Part shown: one piece after another, positions 9,153 to 17,881 of the stretch
Layout: each line of letters opens with the position of its first letter
Position numbering within the stretch: the first letter of the stretch is position 1
Source: an uncultured Oscillospiraceae bacterium
Lineage (GTDB): Bacteria > Bacillota > Clostridia > Oscillospirales > Oscillospiraceae
Assembly: GCA_910587285.1 (NCBI GenBank)
Contig: CAJULM010000002.1
Coordinates: 49,016-113,015 of the forward strand
Direction: 5' to 3'
DNA: 64,000 nt
Program-made: the position numbers and the translations under genes
Notes under the pieces: generated by a model
What the model was told of the DNA's origin: nothing
The model's input: the letters and a program-made list of their open reading frames with translations, nothing else
Databases searched by the model: none

Positions 9153-10178
9153 TTACTCGCTCCTTTGTTCGGCCGAATAGCAAACCTCGTCTATCTTGAT
9201 GGCCATGTTTTTCTTGTGGGTCCCCATGCGTCCGGTGAACCATTGGTAGCCGCCGATCTCCAAAAATACCGGCGAATCCTTCGGCCTTCCCAGGTCCAGC
9301 ACATCTCCCACGTTCAGGTGATAGATGTCGCTGAGCAGCAACTGGGTATCGCCCAGCTGGGCGATGATCTCCAAGCTGGAGTCCCGTAATTGATCGAAAA
9401 TCTCCTCGGAGTTGTCCTCGCTGGCCGCCTTGCGCCCCATGCTCTCCCGGTTGACCTCGCCGAAAACGCTCATCAGAACGCTGCCGGGGAGCACCACGCT
9501 CATGCGTCCCTCGTTTCCGCCGAAGGTCAGCTTCATATCCACCAGCACCACTGTCTCGTCCAGGTTCAGCAGCTGAACCAGGGTCGGATTGACCTGGGTG
9601 CGGTTGTACTCAAAGCTGATGGGCACATAGTTTTCCCAGCTGCTGCCCATCAGGGTGATGATGTCCTTGAGCAGCAGTTCATACAGCTGAAGCTCCAAAT
9701 CAGTATAGGCATACCCTATAGGGACCTCATGAGAGCTCTCCTCCTCGCTGCCCATCATCCGGTCCATCATCCCCAGAGCTGTGGAGGTAGACAAATACAC
9801 CATCACTTGGTCCTCCGCAATGGTGTCCACACCGTCCTCCTCGCGGGGGTGGATGGTGACATCCACCATCGCCAGCACGTCCCCTTCGCTCAAGGCGTTG
9901 TTGAACTCGTAGAACTTCTGTTCCTCGATGCTCTCCACCTCAATTTCGCAGGTGGTGCGAAGCTGAGCGTTGAGCCGGGAGCTGACGACGCGAGTATAGT
10001 TCTCAAAGATGCCGTTGAGCATCTTGATGCGGTCCTTGGTAAACTTGCGGGGGGTGGTGAAGTCATACTTCCGGTACTTTTTCTCCGGCTGTTTGTTCTC
10101 CGCCTGGTCCGCATTGTCACCGCTGCGCATGGAGTTCAACAACGCGTCGATTTGACTTTGTGACAATACCTCGGACAT
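9153..10178 (-). CDS. fliM: Flagellar motor switch protein FliM
   Basis: The 341-residue protein begins MSEVLSQSQIDALLNSM, the conserved CheY-P-binding peptide of FliM. A CheC-like middle domain and a C-terminal SpoA domain (HLNVGDVLDLGRPKDSP, residues about 285-301) follow. It is a main C-ring component that switches motor rotation. It directly follows motB with only 29 bases between them, so the usual fliL is missing at this place. Confidence 0.97.
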   Translation of the reverse strand: MSEVLSQSQIDALLNSMRSGDNADQAENKQPEKKYRKYDFTTPRKFTKDRIKMLNGIFENYTRVVSSRLNAQLRTTCEIEVESIEEQKFYEFNNALSEGDVLAMVDVTIHPREEDGVDTIAEDQVMVYLSTSTALGMMDRMMGSEEESSHEVPIGYAYTDLELQLYELLLKDIITLMGSSWENYVPISFEYNRTQVNPTLVQLLNLDETVVLVDMKLTFGGNEGRMSVVLPGSVLMSVFGEVNRESMGRKAASEDNSEEIFDQLRDSSLEIIAQLGDTQLLLSDIYHLNVGDVLDLGRPKDSPVFLEIGGYQWFTGRMGTHKKNMAIKIDEVCYSAEQRSE

Positions 10179-10207
10179 CGAATCACCTCACCTGGTCTGC
10201 GTAATTT

Positions 10208-11032
10208 TTACGGTTCCTGTGTACTGGTCGGCTCCTGGCCCTCCTCGGGCTGCTCCTTCGTGGTCGTATACTGGGAGAGCGTCTGCTCCCAGGACTCCAT
10301 CTCCGTCTTCAAATCCCGGCCGGTAATCACCATTTCCACCCGGCGGTTGGCCCAGCGGTTTTCTTCATCGTTTTTGGCTATGGGGTGCCACTGGCCCCAG
10401 CCCACGCTACAAATGCGGGCGGGATGAATGGCGCTGTTGTCCTGGAGGAAGGTCGCCACCATGGCGGCTCGGTTGCCGGCCAGCTGCCGGTCGCCCCAGG
10501 TCTCATTGGGCCGGTTGTCATACTGCTGGGCGGTGTGTCCCTCGATTCTGATCTCCTCAATGGCGTCCTCCGCCTGATCCAGAATCATACATACCTGGCT
10601 CAGAATTTCCTGCGCCGCGGGCTGCAGCTTATAGCTGTCCCCGGCAAAAAAAGCCGTGTCGCTGAACTTCACGTAGATCTTGCCGCCCTCCATGGTCACC
10701 GCGATGGAGCTTTCCAGCCCCTCAGCGGCGGTGTAGCTCTCCAGCCGCTGAAACAGCGCCTCAATCATATCGTCAATGGACTCCTGCTGATACTCCAAGG
10801 TATCCTGGCCGGGATTCTCAATATCCTCCGCCAAAGGGCCGTCGTTGCCGGAGTTCTCGGTGGGAGTCAGGGTGGCGTTGGGATTAAAGCTGGTGACAAT
10901 AGCCCTCCATTTCTCCTCGCTTATCGTGGACATGGAGTAAAGCAGCACAAAGAAACACAGCAGCAGCGTGACCATGTCGCCGTATGTATCCATCCAGTTG
11001 GCGCCGCCGCCCCCGCTTTTTTTCTTTTTCAC
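10208..11032 (-). CDS. motB: Flagellar motor stator protein MotB
   Basis: The 274-residue protein has one N-terminal membrane helix containing the proton/ion-binding Asp (WMDTYGDMVTLLLCFF) and a C-terminal OmpA-like peptidoglycan-binding domain with IRIEGHTAQQ and NRAAMVATFL. It anchors the stator to the cell wall. The acidic linker and plug region lie between residues 60 and 120. It is paired with motA upstream (36-base gap). Whether the ion is H+ or Na+ cannot be read with certainty. Confidence 0.95.
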   Translation of the reverse strand: MKKKKSGGGGANWMDTYGDMVTLLLCFFVLLYSMSTISEEKWRAIVTSFNPNATLTPTENSGNDGPLAEDIENPGQDTLEYQQESIDDMIEALFQRLESYTAAEGLESSIAVTMEGGKIYVKFSDTAFFAGDSYKLQPAAQEILSQVCMILDQAEDAIEEIRIEGHTAQQYDNRPNETWGDRQLAGNRAAMVATFLQDNSAIHPARICSVGWGQWHPIAKNDEENRWANRRVEMVITGRDLKTEMESWEQTLSQYTTTKEQPEEGQEPTSTQEP

Positions 11033-11068
11033 GATGATTTCAACTCCTTAGCCCGTATGTCAAGAATC

Positions 11069-11914
11069 TTATTCCCCGCCGCCGGACTTGGCGCCGCCCT
11101 CAACGCGCTTGTTCTGGGGCACGTAGGTGAGCAGCTTCTCCCGCAGCGCCTTGGGGTTCTCGCCGGACTGGATGGACATGATGCCCTCCACGATGATCTG
11201 CTTGCACAGCACTTCCTCGCTGTCCCGGATACGCAGGTTGTTGGCGATAGGGCCGAACAGCATATGGGCCATGATACAGCCGTACAAGGTGGTAATCAGA
11301 GCGGTGCCCATGTCCTTACCCAAGGTAGAGCCGCCGTCTCCGCCGATCTCCATGTTGTTCAGCATATTGATCAGACCCACCAGCGTACCCACCATGCCGA
11401 AGGCCGGGGCCACGGCGCCCGCCTTGTCGTAAAGGGCGGCGGCGTCCTCGTGCCGGGCGGACATACACTCGATGTCGTTCTCCAGAATGGCGCGGACCTT
11501 GTCCGGGTCGTTGGCGTCCACGATGAGCATGATGGCCTGCTTGAAGAAGGGGTCCTCCTGCTCGTTGGCCTTGCCCTCCAGGGCCAGCAGACCGTTCTTA
11601 CGGGCCGTCTGGGCCAGGTCCACCAGCTGGTCGATGAACTTCATGGGATCGAACTTCTTGGCGTTGAGCATGATGCCGAAGTGCTTGGGAATGGACGCCA
11701 GCGTACTGCCCGGGAAGCTGGCCACCACGATGGCCATGGTACAGCCAATGACGATGAAGATACTGGCCGCGTCAAAGAAGTTCCACAGGTTGGTAGGGGT
11801 GAAGGTGATGGGTTCCAGCCCCGCCGCCTTGGGGCCGATGTTGATACCCAGCACACAGCCCACCAAGAACACCACGAGGGCCAGCACAACGCCGATGATA
11901 TAGGTGATATTCAT
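11069..11914 (-). CDS. motA: Flagellar motor stator protein MotA
   Basis: This 281-residue protein has four membrane segments: two near the N-terminus (residues 5-25 and about 45-65) and two after a large cytosolic loop (APAFGMVGTLVGLINML and LITTLYGCIMAHMLFGPIAN). The layout and the conserved Pro-containing third helix are typical of MotA/PomA. It forms the ion channel of the stator with MotB. It stands between flbD and motB in the standard order. Confidence 0.96.
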   Translation of the reverse strand: MNITYIIGVVLALVVFLVGCVLGINIGPKAAGLEPITFTPTNLWNFFDAASIFIVIGCTMAIVVASFPGSTLASIPKHFGIMLNAKKFDPMKFIDQLVDLAQTARKNGLLALEGKANEQEDPFFKQAIMLIVDANDPDKVRAILENDIECMSARHEDAAALYDKAGAVAPAFGMVGTLVGLINMLNNMEIGGDGGSTLGKDMGTALITTLYGCIMAHMLFGPIANNLRIRDSEEVLCKQIIVEGIMSIQSGENPKALREKLLTYVPQNKRVEGGAKSGGGE

Positions 11915-11973
11915 ACTATCGCACTACCTCCAAAACGGGCGGGGGCGCAGCCCAGCCGCCGGTTCTCTCTTTG

Positions 11974-12189
11974 TTACCGTTTGTCTACAACGGTGATCTC
12001 GCGCTGAATATCCATCACCTTGGCGTTGTAGCGCGCGATCTTATCAATGATCTCCTCCGTGCTCTCCCGGACGAGGTAAAAGTCGTGGTTCATCATGACG
12101 ATCTTGGATTCGGGGATGCTTTCAATATACTCGATTTGCAGATGGTTGACAAGGAATTTTTCGTGATTTCGTTTTGTCAGGACGATCAT
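11974..12189 (-). CDS. flbD: FlbD/SwrD-like flagellar protein
   Basis: This small 71-residue protein starts MIVLTKRNHEKFLVNHLQIEYIE and contains the PESKIVMMNHDFYLVRES core, matching the FlbD family found next to flgE and motA. In Bacillus the homologue SwrD raises motor torque, probably through the stators. It is followed by motA. The 98 bases between it and flgE contain a strong stem-loop. Confidence 0.93.
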   Translation of the reverse strand: MIVLTKRNHEKFLVNHLQIEYIESIPESKIVMMNHDFYLVRESTEEIIDKIARYNAKVMDIQREITVVDKR

Positions 12190-12236
12190 GAGGCAAACCT
12201 CCTTTTCCTTTGGATGGGGCAGGAGCTTATCGCGCC

Positions 12237-12264
12237 GGACCGGGGGACGGGCCTCCCCCGGTCC
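12237..12264 (-). repeat. Strong stem-loop between flgE and flbD
   Basis: There is a perfect 11-bp inverted repeat (GGACCGGGGGA at 12237-12247 and TCCCCCGGTCC at 12254-12264) with a six-base loop. On the transcribed minus strand the hairpin is followed by GGCGCGATAAG, so there is no T-tract and it is not a classic intrinsic terminator. It lies 23 bases after the flgE stop codon. It could protect or separate the flgE message or partly attenuate downstream genes. Confidence 0.7.
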
Positions 12265-12287
12265 GCGCCTTGTTTACGTGCTTAGAA

Positions 12288-13565
12288 TCAGCGCTTCATG
12301 TTGACCAGTTCCTCCAGCATGGAGTCGGTCACGGTGATGATACGGGTGTTTGCCTGATAGCCGCGCTGGGTGACGATCATGTTGGCGATCTCCTGGGCCA
12401 AGTCGGTCTTGGACATCTCCAGGCCGTTGGACAGTAGGCCGGTGTCTCCGCCGTTGCGCAGGCGCAGGCCGTCCGCCGGAGCCGCAGGGGCCGCGTCCGG
12501 GTCATTGGGGTCCTGGACTCCCGCCTGCCGCAGAGAGGCGTTCACATGGGTGAGGCCCAGGTCCTCGGCGCCGCCGCCCAAAATGGAGACGGTCAGGTCG
12601 CCCGAGCCGTTTCCGGCGGTGTAGTAGCTGCTGCCGATCTGGGTGACGCCGTTGGGGTTGGTCACCTGGCCCACCGCCACGCAGCCGATGGTGACCAGCT
12701 CCTTGGTGGCGTTGCTCCGGCCGGTGATGAGGCCGGTCTTTTGGTCCACGGTGATGCCGGTAAACTGAGCCTTGGTGTAGGGCACGTTTTCAAACTGCGG
12801 CGGATCAACGGGCTGACCATCCTCGCCCAAAACCGGAACCTGCTCATAGGCGTCTGCCACCCGTCCGCCGGCAGTGGGGTCCTGGAAAGCATAGGCGATC
12901 TCCACCACTTCTTTGGCGGTGGTGTCCGCAGGCTGGGTGCCGTCGTCATTGGGCGGCACTTCCTCGCCGTCCGCATTGTAGTACTTGGTCACCGTCCGCT
13001 CTCCGGGGAAACGGATGGGCACCAACTGATCGCTGAAAATGGGGTCGCCCGCCTTCTTCCCGGCGGGGATTACCTGGTGGTCCGCATCGCCGTACACGCC
13101 GATGCACATAAAGCCGTAGACGCACAGGTCGTTGTTGGTGAGGTAGCCGTCCGCTTTAAAGCCGAAGTTACCCAGCCGGGTCAGGGTGAGGGAGGTGAGC
13201 TTGCTCACGTCGGCGTCCGAGCCGTCAAAGTTGTTGGCCACGTCCTTGTTGCCCATGAGGAAGAAGCCGTCGCCGTCCAGCATCATGTCGGTGGCATTGC
13301 CGGTGACGGAGTAGTTGCCGGTGCTCATGTCGATGTCCACGCTGCCCATATTGGCGCCGTAGCCAATCTGGGAGGGGTTCTTGCCGCCGATGGTCTGGGT
13401 GCCGTTGGAGCCGCCGGACATTGTGGTGTAGATGGCGGTTTTAAACACGGAACGGGCGGCCTTATAGCTCTGGGTGTTCACGTTTGCCACATTGTTGCCG
13501 ATCACGTTCAGGTTTTGCATATGGGTCTTCAAGCCCGCGATGGCCGCGTACATAGAACCAGTCAT
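12288..13565 (-). CDS. flgE: Flagellar hook protein FlgE
   Basis: This 425-residue axial protein has the N-terminal motif MQNLNVIGNNVANVNTQSYK near residues 16-35, a FlgE/F/G middle module (DGDGFFLMGNKDV; LTRLGNFGFKADGYL) and the C-terminal GLEMSKTDLAQEIANMIVTQRGYQANTRII motif (split here by description only). FlgE polymerises into the hook, the most abundant structure encoded by this operon. It is placed after flgD and the TIGR02530-like gene and is bracketed by two strong stem-loops. Confidence 0.96.
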   Translation of the reverse strand: MTGSMYAAIAGLKTHMQNLNVIGNNVANVNTQSYKAARSVFKTAIYTTMSGGSNGTQTIGGKNPSQIGYGANMGSVDIDMSTGNYSVTGNATDMMLDGDGFFLMGNKDVANNFDGSDADVSKLTSLTLTRLGNFGFKADGYLTNNDLCVYGFMCIGVYGDADHQVIPAGKKAGDPIFSDQLVPIRFPGERTVTKYYNADGEEVPPNDDGTQPADTTAKEVVEIAYAFQDPTAGGRVADAYEQVPVLGEDGQPVDPPQFENVPYTKAQFTGITVDQKTGLITGRSNATKELVTIGCVAVGQVTNPNGVTQIGSSYYTAGNGSGDLTVSILGGGAEDLGLTHVNASLRQAGVQDPNDPDAAPAAPADGLRLRNGGDTGLLSNGLEMSKTDLAQEIANMIVTQRGYQANTRIITVTDSMLEELVNMKR

Positions 13566-13600
13566 GATTAATTCTTAACTCCTTTCGGTTTTGGCGCCGC

Positions 13601-13627
13601 CCGGCCCCCATCAGTCGGACGGGGGCC
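13601..13627 (-). repeat. Strong stem-loop just upstream of flgE
   Basis: An eight-bp GC inverted repeat, CGGCCCCC (13601-13608) and GGGGGCCG (13620-13627), has an 11-base loop. It lies 36 bases upstream of the flgE start in the gap after the TIGR02530-like gene. There is no T-tract on the minus strand. Together with the stem-loop after flgE it brackets the hook gene. Confidence 0.6.
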
Positions 13628-13664
13628 GAAGGCCTCCGAAATCGGTCCTGCCTTCTGTATCATA

Positions 13665-14063
13665 TTACAGGAACACGGCGCCGTCAATGTTGGTAAAGAT
13701 ATTTTGTCTCATTTCCTCCTGGGTAATGGTGGTAATGACCTTTGCATTGGGCACATTGATGATAAATGCCCTTGACCCATCCATTGCCAGGATGTTAGTG
13801 GCTCCTTTTTCCTGGGCACGAATCACGCTGCCCGCCAGCTGATCCATCAGATCGGGGGTCACTTCGATGCCCCGCTCCTGTGCCCGGGAGATGGCGTGCT
13901 TGGAAAACTCCACGCCCTGGGTTTGTTGTATTTGCTGCTCCTGGCCGCTTCTGACCAGCTCCTGCTGGAGCATGGCTCCGAATGCGCCGCCCGGTCCCCG
14001 CCGCTGTACCTGGGTTTCGGGCGCGGGTGTGCGCGGCTGCAGCCCCGATACACGCTGGATCAT
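13665..14063 (-). CDS. Flagellar operon protein of the TIGR02530 type
   Basis: The 132-residue protein carries the typical C-terminal block FSKHAISRAQERGIEVTPDLMD...AFIINVPNAKVITTITQEEM found in small proteins encoded between flgD and flgE in Firmicutes. The N-terminal third is polar and glutamine-rich. The function of the family is not established; the constant position suggests a role in hook assembly. It starts 21 bases after flgD. Confidence 0.88.
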   Translation of the reverse strand: MIQRVSGLQPRTPAPETQVQRRGPGGAFGAMLQQELVRSGQEQQIQQTQGVEFSKHAISRAQERGIEVTPDLMDQLAGSVIRAQEKGATNILAMDGSRAFIINVPNAKVITTITQEEMRQNIFTNIDGAVFL

Positions 14064-14084
14064 CTCATGTCACCTCAGTTTCCG

Positions 14085-14744
14085 TCAGGTCGTGAATCCG
14101 CTCAGATTCTGCTGCTCCGTTCCGCCGGCTCCCTCTGCTGGGGGTGTGGCGCCGCCGTCGCCGTTGTCGGGGCCTTCCACATTACCGCCCTCGCCGTCGC
14201 CGGAACCTTCTACGTTACCGCCCTCGCCGCTGCCGGGGCCTTCCACGCTGCCATCGTCGCCGTCCCCGTCACCGTCTTCGCCCTCGCCTTCGCCGGGCTT
14301 ATCGGGGTCCTTGATGTCGGGCAGCTTGCCCACCGCCATAATTTGGTTCAGGCCGTAGGTCTGGCCATCGCTGCCAAAAATCACTTGCTGGCCGTTGAGC
14401 ACACCAGTGCCCATCACCAGAATTTCCCGCTCCTCCAGGCTGTCGCCCTGAACGATGCCGATGGTGACCACCTTGCCCACCAAAGAACTGGCGTAGCTCA
14501 TGATGCTGGTTTCCGTCATGTTGCTGATGGCGGAGATCATCTGCATCTGAACCATTTGGTTCATCATCTCGCTGGTGTCCATGGTGTCGTCAATCGTCTG
14601 ATTCTGAAGCTGCACCACCATCAGCGTGAGGAAGTCCTGCATATTCAGCTCGGTGTTTCCCGGGCGGCTGTTGCTGTACTTCGGCACAGGAATGTTGGAC
14701 GAACCCACCAAGCCGCCAATGTCGGCCATTGAATTAGTGCCCAT
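14085..14744 (-). CDS. flgD: Flagellar hook assembly (capping) protein FlgD with acidic repeat tail
   Basis: The N-terminal 80 residues match FlgD (MQDFLTLMVVQLQNQ and DTSEMMNQMVQMQMISAISN), and a short SLVGK-VTIG beta region follows. After residue 150 the protein becomes a Gly/Asp/Glu-rich tail with three 11-residue repeats (VEGPGSGEGGN, VEGSGDGEGGN, VEGPDNGDGGA; residues 167-199). FlgD caps the growing hook and is discarded afterwards. The start is supported by AAAGGAG eight bases upstream. The acidic tail is unusual and takes the place of most of a canonical C-terminal FlgD domain. Confidence 0.92.
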   Translation of the reverse strand: MGTNSMADIGGLVGSSNIPVPKYSNSRPGNTELNMQDFLTLMVVQLQNQTIDDTMDTSEMMNQMVQMQMISAISNMTETSIMSYASSLVGKVVTIGIVQGDSLEEREILVMGTGVLNGQQVIFGSDGQTYGLNQIMAVGKLPDIKDPDKPGEGEGEDGDGDGDDGSVEGPGSGEGGNVEGSGDGEGGNVEGPDNGDGGATPPAEGAGGTEQQNLSGFTT

Positions 14745-14762
14745 CGTATGTGCTCCTTTCTA

Positions 14763-15902
14763 TCAAGCTTCCCCGTCGCTGGGGATCAGGCCCAGCCGCA
14801 GCTGCTGCATAAAATCCTGGCTGCCGGCGGGGTGCTCCCGGCGCTGCTGCCGGCGCTCCTCCTGGCCGCCCTGGGCGTGGCCGTTGTGGCCGTCGTAGTT
14901 TTGCTGCTGCTGGTTCTGCTGGCTCTCCTGTCCGCGCTGGACGTCCACTTCCACGCTCTGCTGGGTGCGGCTGCTGAGCAGTCCCTGCAAGTCGGCGGCG
15001 TGGCGCTCCAAGAGGCCGCGGGTCTCACTGTTGTGGGCGCTGAGGGCCACGTGCAAAACGCCGTCGGCGCTCTGGCTAATCTCCACCGTCACGCTGCCCA
15101 GGTTCTCCGGGTTGAGCTGGACGCGCACCAGGGATTCGCCGGTCTCCAGAGCATTGGCCAGCTGGGCGTCGATCTGCCCCGCCACGTCGGGCTCCTCGGT
15201 CTGCTGGGCGTCGTACACCTCGCCCACCTTCACCGGGGCGGCCTCCACGTCGTGGAAAATGCGGTGAGGCGCCTGCTCCACGTCGGTGATCTCCACCTCG
15301 GCGCCGTCCTCCTGCTGGGGCTTGACGGCTTCCGCCGCCTCGTGCTCCACGCCGGACACCTCGTCCGCCAGCTTTTCCAGCATCTGGGCGGGGCCATGCT
15401 CCACAGTGGGGTCGGTGGCCTCCAAAACAGCGTCGGCCTCGGGGTCGGACACGTCGTACAGGGCGGGGTCAACCATCGGCTTGCCGTACATCTGCGCGGC
15501 CTGCCTTGCGCCCACGAGTATGGGAATGTCCTCTCCGTTGGCTCCGGTGCGCACGCCGATGCATACGATGGGTTCCCCCTCCTCCACCTGGGGCAGCCAC
15601 TCCGCGGGGTACTGGGCCAGCTCCTCGGGGCTCACCGGTTTCAGGTACACCTGGAGCCGCTTGGACGCCTCCGCCGGGTCCTCCTCCTTCTGGACGGGGG
15701 ATTTGTCCTTCTTGGCGGCGGGCTTGTCGGCCTTGGGCTGCTCGACCTCGCTGTCCGGCTGGCCGGACTTGGCTTTCTCAATCAGCTTCTGGAAGTCGCT
15801 GTCCCCGCCGGTCTTGCCCAGATCCGATATCAGGTCCGTCTTGTCGTAGGTCACTGTGCAGGCAGCCGTCATCTTTAACATTTGGGTGCTTAAACTGTCC
15901 AT
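14763..15902 (-). CDS. fliK: Flagellar hook-length control protein FliK
   Basis: The 379-residue protein has a long low-complexity N-terminal region rich in Lys, Glu, Ala and Pro. Its C-terminal Flg_hook domain contains VRVQLNPENLGSVTVEI (about residues 260-276). A Gln/Arg/His-rich tail follows. FliK measures hook length and triggers the FlhB specificity switch. The ATG at 15902 (MDSLSTQ) is chosen because AAAGGAGG lies eight bases before it; an upstream in-frame extension is arginine-rich and unlikely. It is placed between fliJ and flgD as in related operons. Confidence 0.93.
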   Translation of the reverse strand: MDSLSTQMLKMTAACTVTYDKTDLISDLGKTGGDSDFQKLIEKAKSGQPDSEVEQPKADKPAAKKDKSPVQKEEDPAEASKRLQVYLKPVSPEELAQYPAEWLPQVEEGEPIVCIGVRTGANGEDIPILVGARQAAQMYGKPMVDPALYDVSDPEADAVLEATDPTVEHGPAQMLEKLADEVSGVEHEAAEAVKPQQEDGAEVEITDVEQAPHRIFHDVEAAPVKVGEVYDAQQTEEPDVAGQIDAQLANALETGESLVRVQLNPENLGSVTVEISQSADGVLHVALSAHNSETRGLLERHAADLQGLLSSRTQQSVEVDVQRGQESQQNQQQQNYDGHNGHAQGGQEERRQQRREHPAGSQDFMQQLRLGLIPSDGEA

Positions 15903-16006
15903 GTTGTTTTCCTCCTTTCTTATTAAAATATCTATTTCCAAACGGCGCAAGCGCCGATTTGGACCTCGTCGGGGCAAACTCCGGCTTTGCGGGGGCCCTT
16001 TCTATG

Positions 16007-16459
16007 TTATGCGCCGATATTCGCCCGGACCCGGGCGGAGCTGACAAACTCGTCGATGAGGCTCTCCTCCGCCTTCTGCACCGCCTTGTGGTAGTCCTCC
16101 AGCTTGTGCTCCTTCAGCTTCTCGATGGAGGAGGTGTCGATTTTGGCGTCCACCATCTCCTGCCGCTTGGCCTCCTCCTGCTTACGCAGCTCCTCCAGCT
16201 TGTCGGTCTCCCGCTGAATGTCCCGCTCCAGCACCCGCAGGCCGTTCTGATAGAACATGGCGTCCGTCACGGTGATGCCCTCGGCCTTGCGCTGGCGGTA
16301 CTCCTCGTTGCAGTCCCGGTAGGCCTTCCAAACGGCCTCCAGCACCTCCTCCTGCTCCCGAACCTGGGCCAGGATGGCGGCGTGCTCGCCCTTCAGCGCG
16401 TCCAGCACCTGCTGCTTGTAGGACAGCACCGAGTCCAGAGAGAACTTGAATTTCTTCAT
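16007..16459 (-). CDS. fliJ: Flagellar export chaperone/stalk protein FliJ
   Basis: This 150-residue, almost wholly helical, charged protein starts MKKFKFSLDSVLSYKQQVLD, the FliJ N-terminal pattern, with extended coiled-coil heptads. FliJ works with the FliI ATPase and FlhA in export. It follows fliI directly. The about 100 bases to fliK contain a GC hairpin and the word GGCGCATAA at the stop codon, which resembles the repeats at rnfB and the NusG-II gene. Confidence 0.92.
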   Translation of the reverse strand: MKKFKFSLDSVLSYKQQVLDALKGEHAAILAQVREQEEVLEAVWKAYRDCNEEYRQRKAEGITVTDAMFYQNGLRVLERDIQRETDKLEELRKQEEAKRQEMVDAKIDTSSIEKLKEHKLEDYHKAVQKAEESLIDEFVSSARVRANIGA

Positions 16460-16482
16460 CTGTAGCTTCGCCCCTCAGCGGA

Positions 16483-17793
16483 TTATTTTAGAATTTTGGC
16501 CAGGCCCTCCACGCATTGCTCATAGGTAAACGCCTCGTTGACGTCTTGGGTGAGGAAGGCGTTTACCGCGTCGATCTTGGACATGGCAAAGTCCAGCTTG
16601 CGGTTACTGCCCGGCTTATAGGCTCCAATGGCCACCAGGTCGGCGTTTTTCTCGTAGGTGCTCATGATGTCCCGCACCCGGCTGGCCAGCTGCCGGTGCT
16701 CCGGGGAGACAATATCGGTCATCAGACGGGAGATGCTGGCCCCCACGTCGATGGCGGGATAGTGGTTGGAGTTGGCCAGCTGCCGGGAGAGGACGATGTG
16801 TCCGTCCAAAATGCCCCGCACCGTGTCGGCGATGGGCTCGTTGGTGTCGTCGCCCTCCACCAGCACGGTGTACACCCCCGTGATGGAGCCGGTGCTGAAA
16901 TTGCCGCTGCGCTCCAAGAGCTTGGGCATTTCCGCGTACATGGAGGGGGTGTAGCCTCTGGACACCGGCGGCTCGCCGATGGCCAGGCCGATCTCCCGCT
17001 GGGCCATGGCGAAACGGGTGAGGGAGTCCATCATCAGCAGCACGTCGTACCCCTGGTCCCGGAAGTACTCGGCGATGCCGGTGGCCACGCTGGGGCACTT
17101 CATGCGCAGCATGGCCGGCTGGTCGGAGGTGGCCACCACCAAAATGGAGCGCTTCATCCCCTCGGGCCCCAGGTCCTTCTCCACAAATTCCAGAACCTCG
17201 CGGCCGCGCTCGCCCACCAGGGCGATGACGTTGATATCGGCGGTGACGTTTTTGGCGATCATGCCCATCAGCGTGGACTTGCCCACGCCGGAGCCGGCAA
17301 AGATGCCGATGCGCTGTCCCTTTCCAATGGTGATAAGCCCATCAATGGCTTTCACTCCGAACTGGATGCGCTCCCGAATGGGGGGGCGCTGAAGGGGGTT
17401 GATGTACCCCCCTCCCACGCAGTAGGGAGTGCCCCCCTCGAAGGGGGCCTTGCCATCAATGGGCTGACCCAGTGCATTGATGATCCGCCCACGGAGAAAC
17501 TCTCCCACCTGGAGGGTGAGCTGCCCGCCGGTGTTGCGCACAAAATTGCCCGCCGAGATGCCGTTCATGTCCGAATAGGGCATGAGCAGGATGTGGTCGT
17601 TTTTAAAGCCCACCACCTCGGCCGTCACCTGTCCGCCGGAGTCTCCGTTGTAAATGCGGCAGATATCGCCCACCGCCGCCCGTCCGCCGGAGGCCTCAAT
17701 GGACATACCCACAATGTTTTCAATTTTTCCTGTCAGGCTGTAGGGCTCCGCTTTGTAAACCTGACGGGTCATCTGTTGAAAAATGGAAGGCAT
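16483..17793 (-). CDS. fliI: Flagellum-specific ATP synthase FliI
   Basis: The protein has the F1-beta-like ATPase core with Walker A GIFAGSGVGKSTLMG, Walker B in VLLMMDSLTRFAMAQREIGLA, and GEPPVSRGYTPSMYAEMP. FliI energises or gates the flagellar export apparatus with FliH and FliJ. The start at 17793 (ATG, MPSIFQQ) has GGAGG five bases upstream and gives 436 residues; a TTG nine codons earlier is less likely. A gap of 88 bases separates it from fliH. Confidence 0.97.
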   Translation of the reverse strand: MPSIFQQMTRQVYKAEPYSLTGKIENIVGMSIEASGGRAAVGDICRIYNGDSGGQVTAEVVGFKNDHILLMPYSDMNGISAGNFVRNTGGQLTLQVGEFLRGRIINALGQPIDGKAPFEGGTPYCVGGGYINPLQRPPIRERIQFGVKAIDGLITIGKGQRIGIFAGSGVGKSTLMGMIAKNVTADINVIALVGERGREVLEFVEKDLGPEGMKRSILVVATSDQPAMLRMKCPSVATGIAEYFRDQGYDVLLMMDSLTRFAMAQREIGLAIGEPPVSRGYTPSMYAEMPKLLERSGNFSTGSITGVYTVLVEGDDTNEPIADTVRGILDGHIVLSRQLANSNHYPAIDVGASISRLMTDIVSPEHRQLASRVRDIMSTYEKNADLVAIGAYKPGSNRKLDFAMSKIDAVNAFLTQDVNEAFTYEQCVEGLAKILK

Positions 17794-17881
17794 GGCATCC
17801 TCCGGCAGTCTATGTTCCAAGGCCCTGTCCCGTTCTGGAAAAAGCAGCGGCCTCTCTCAATGTCACTTCACACGCGGCCTG

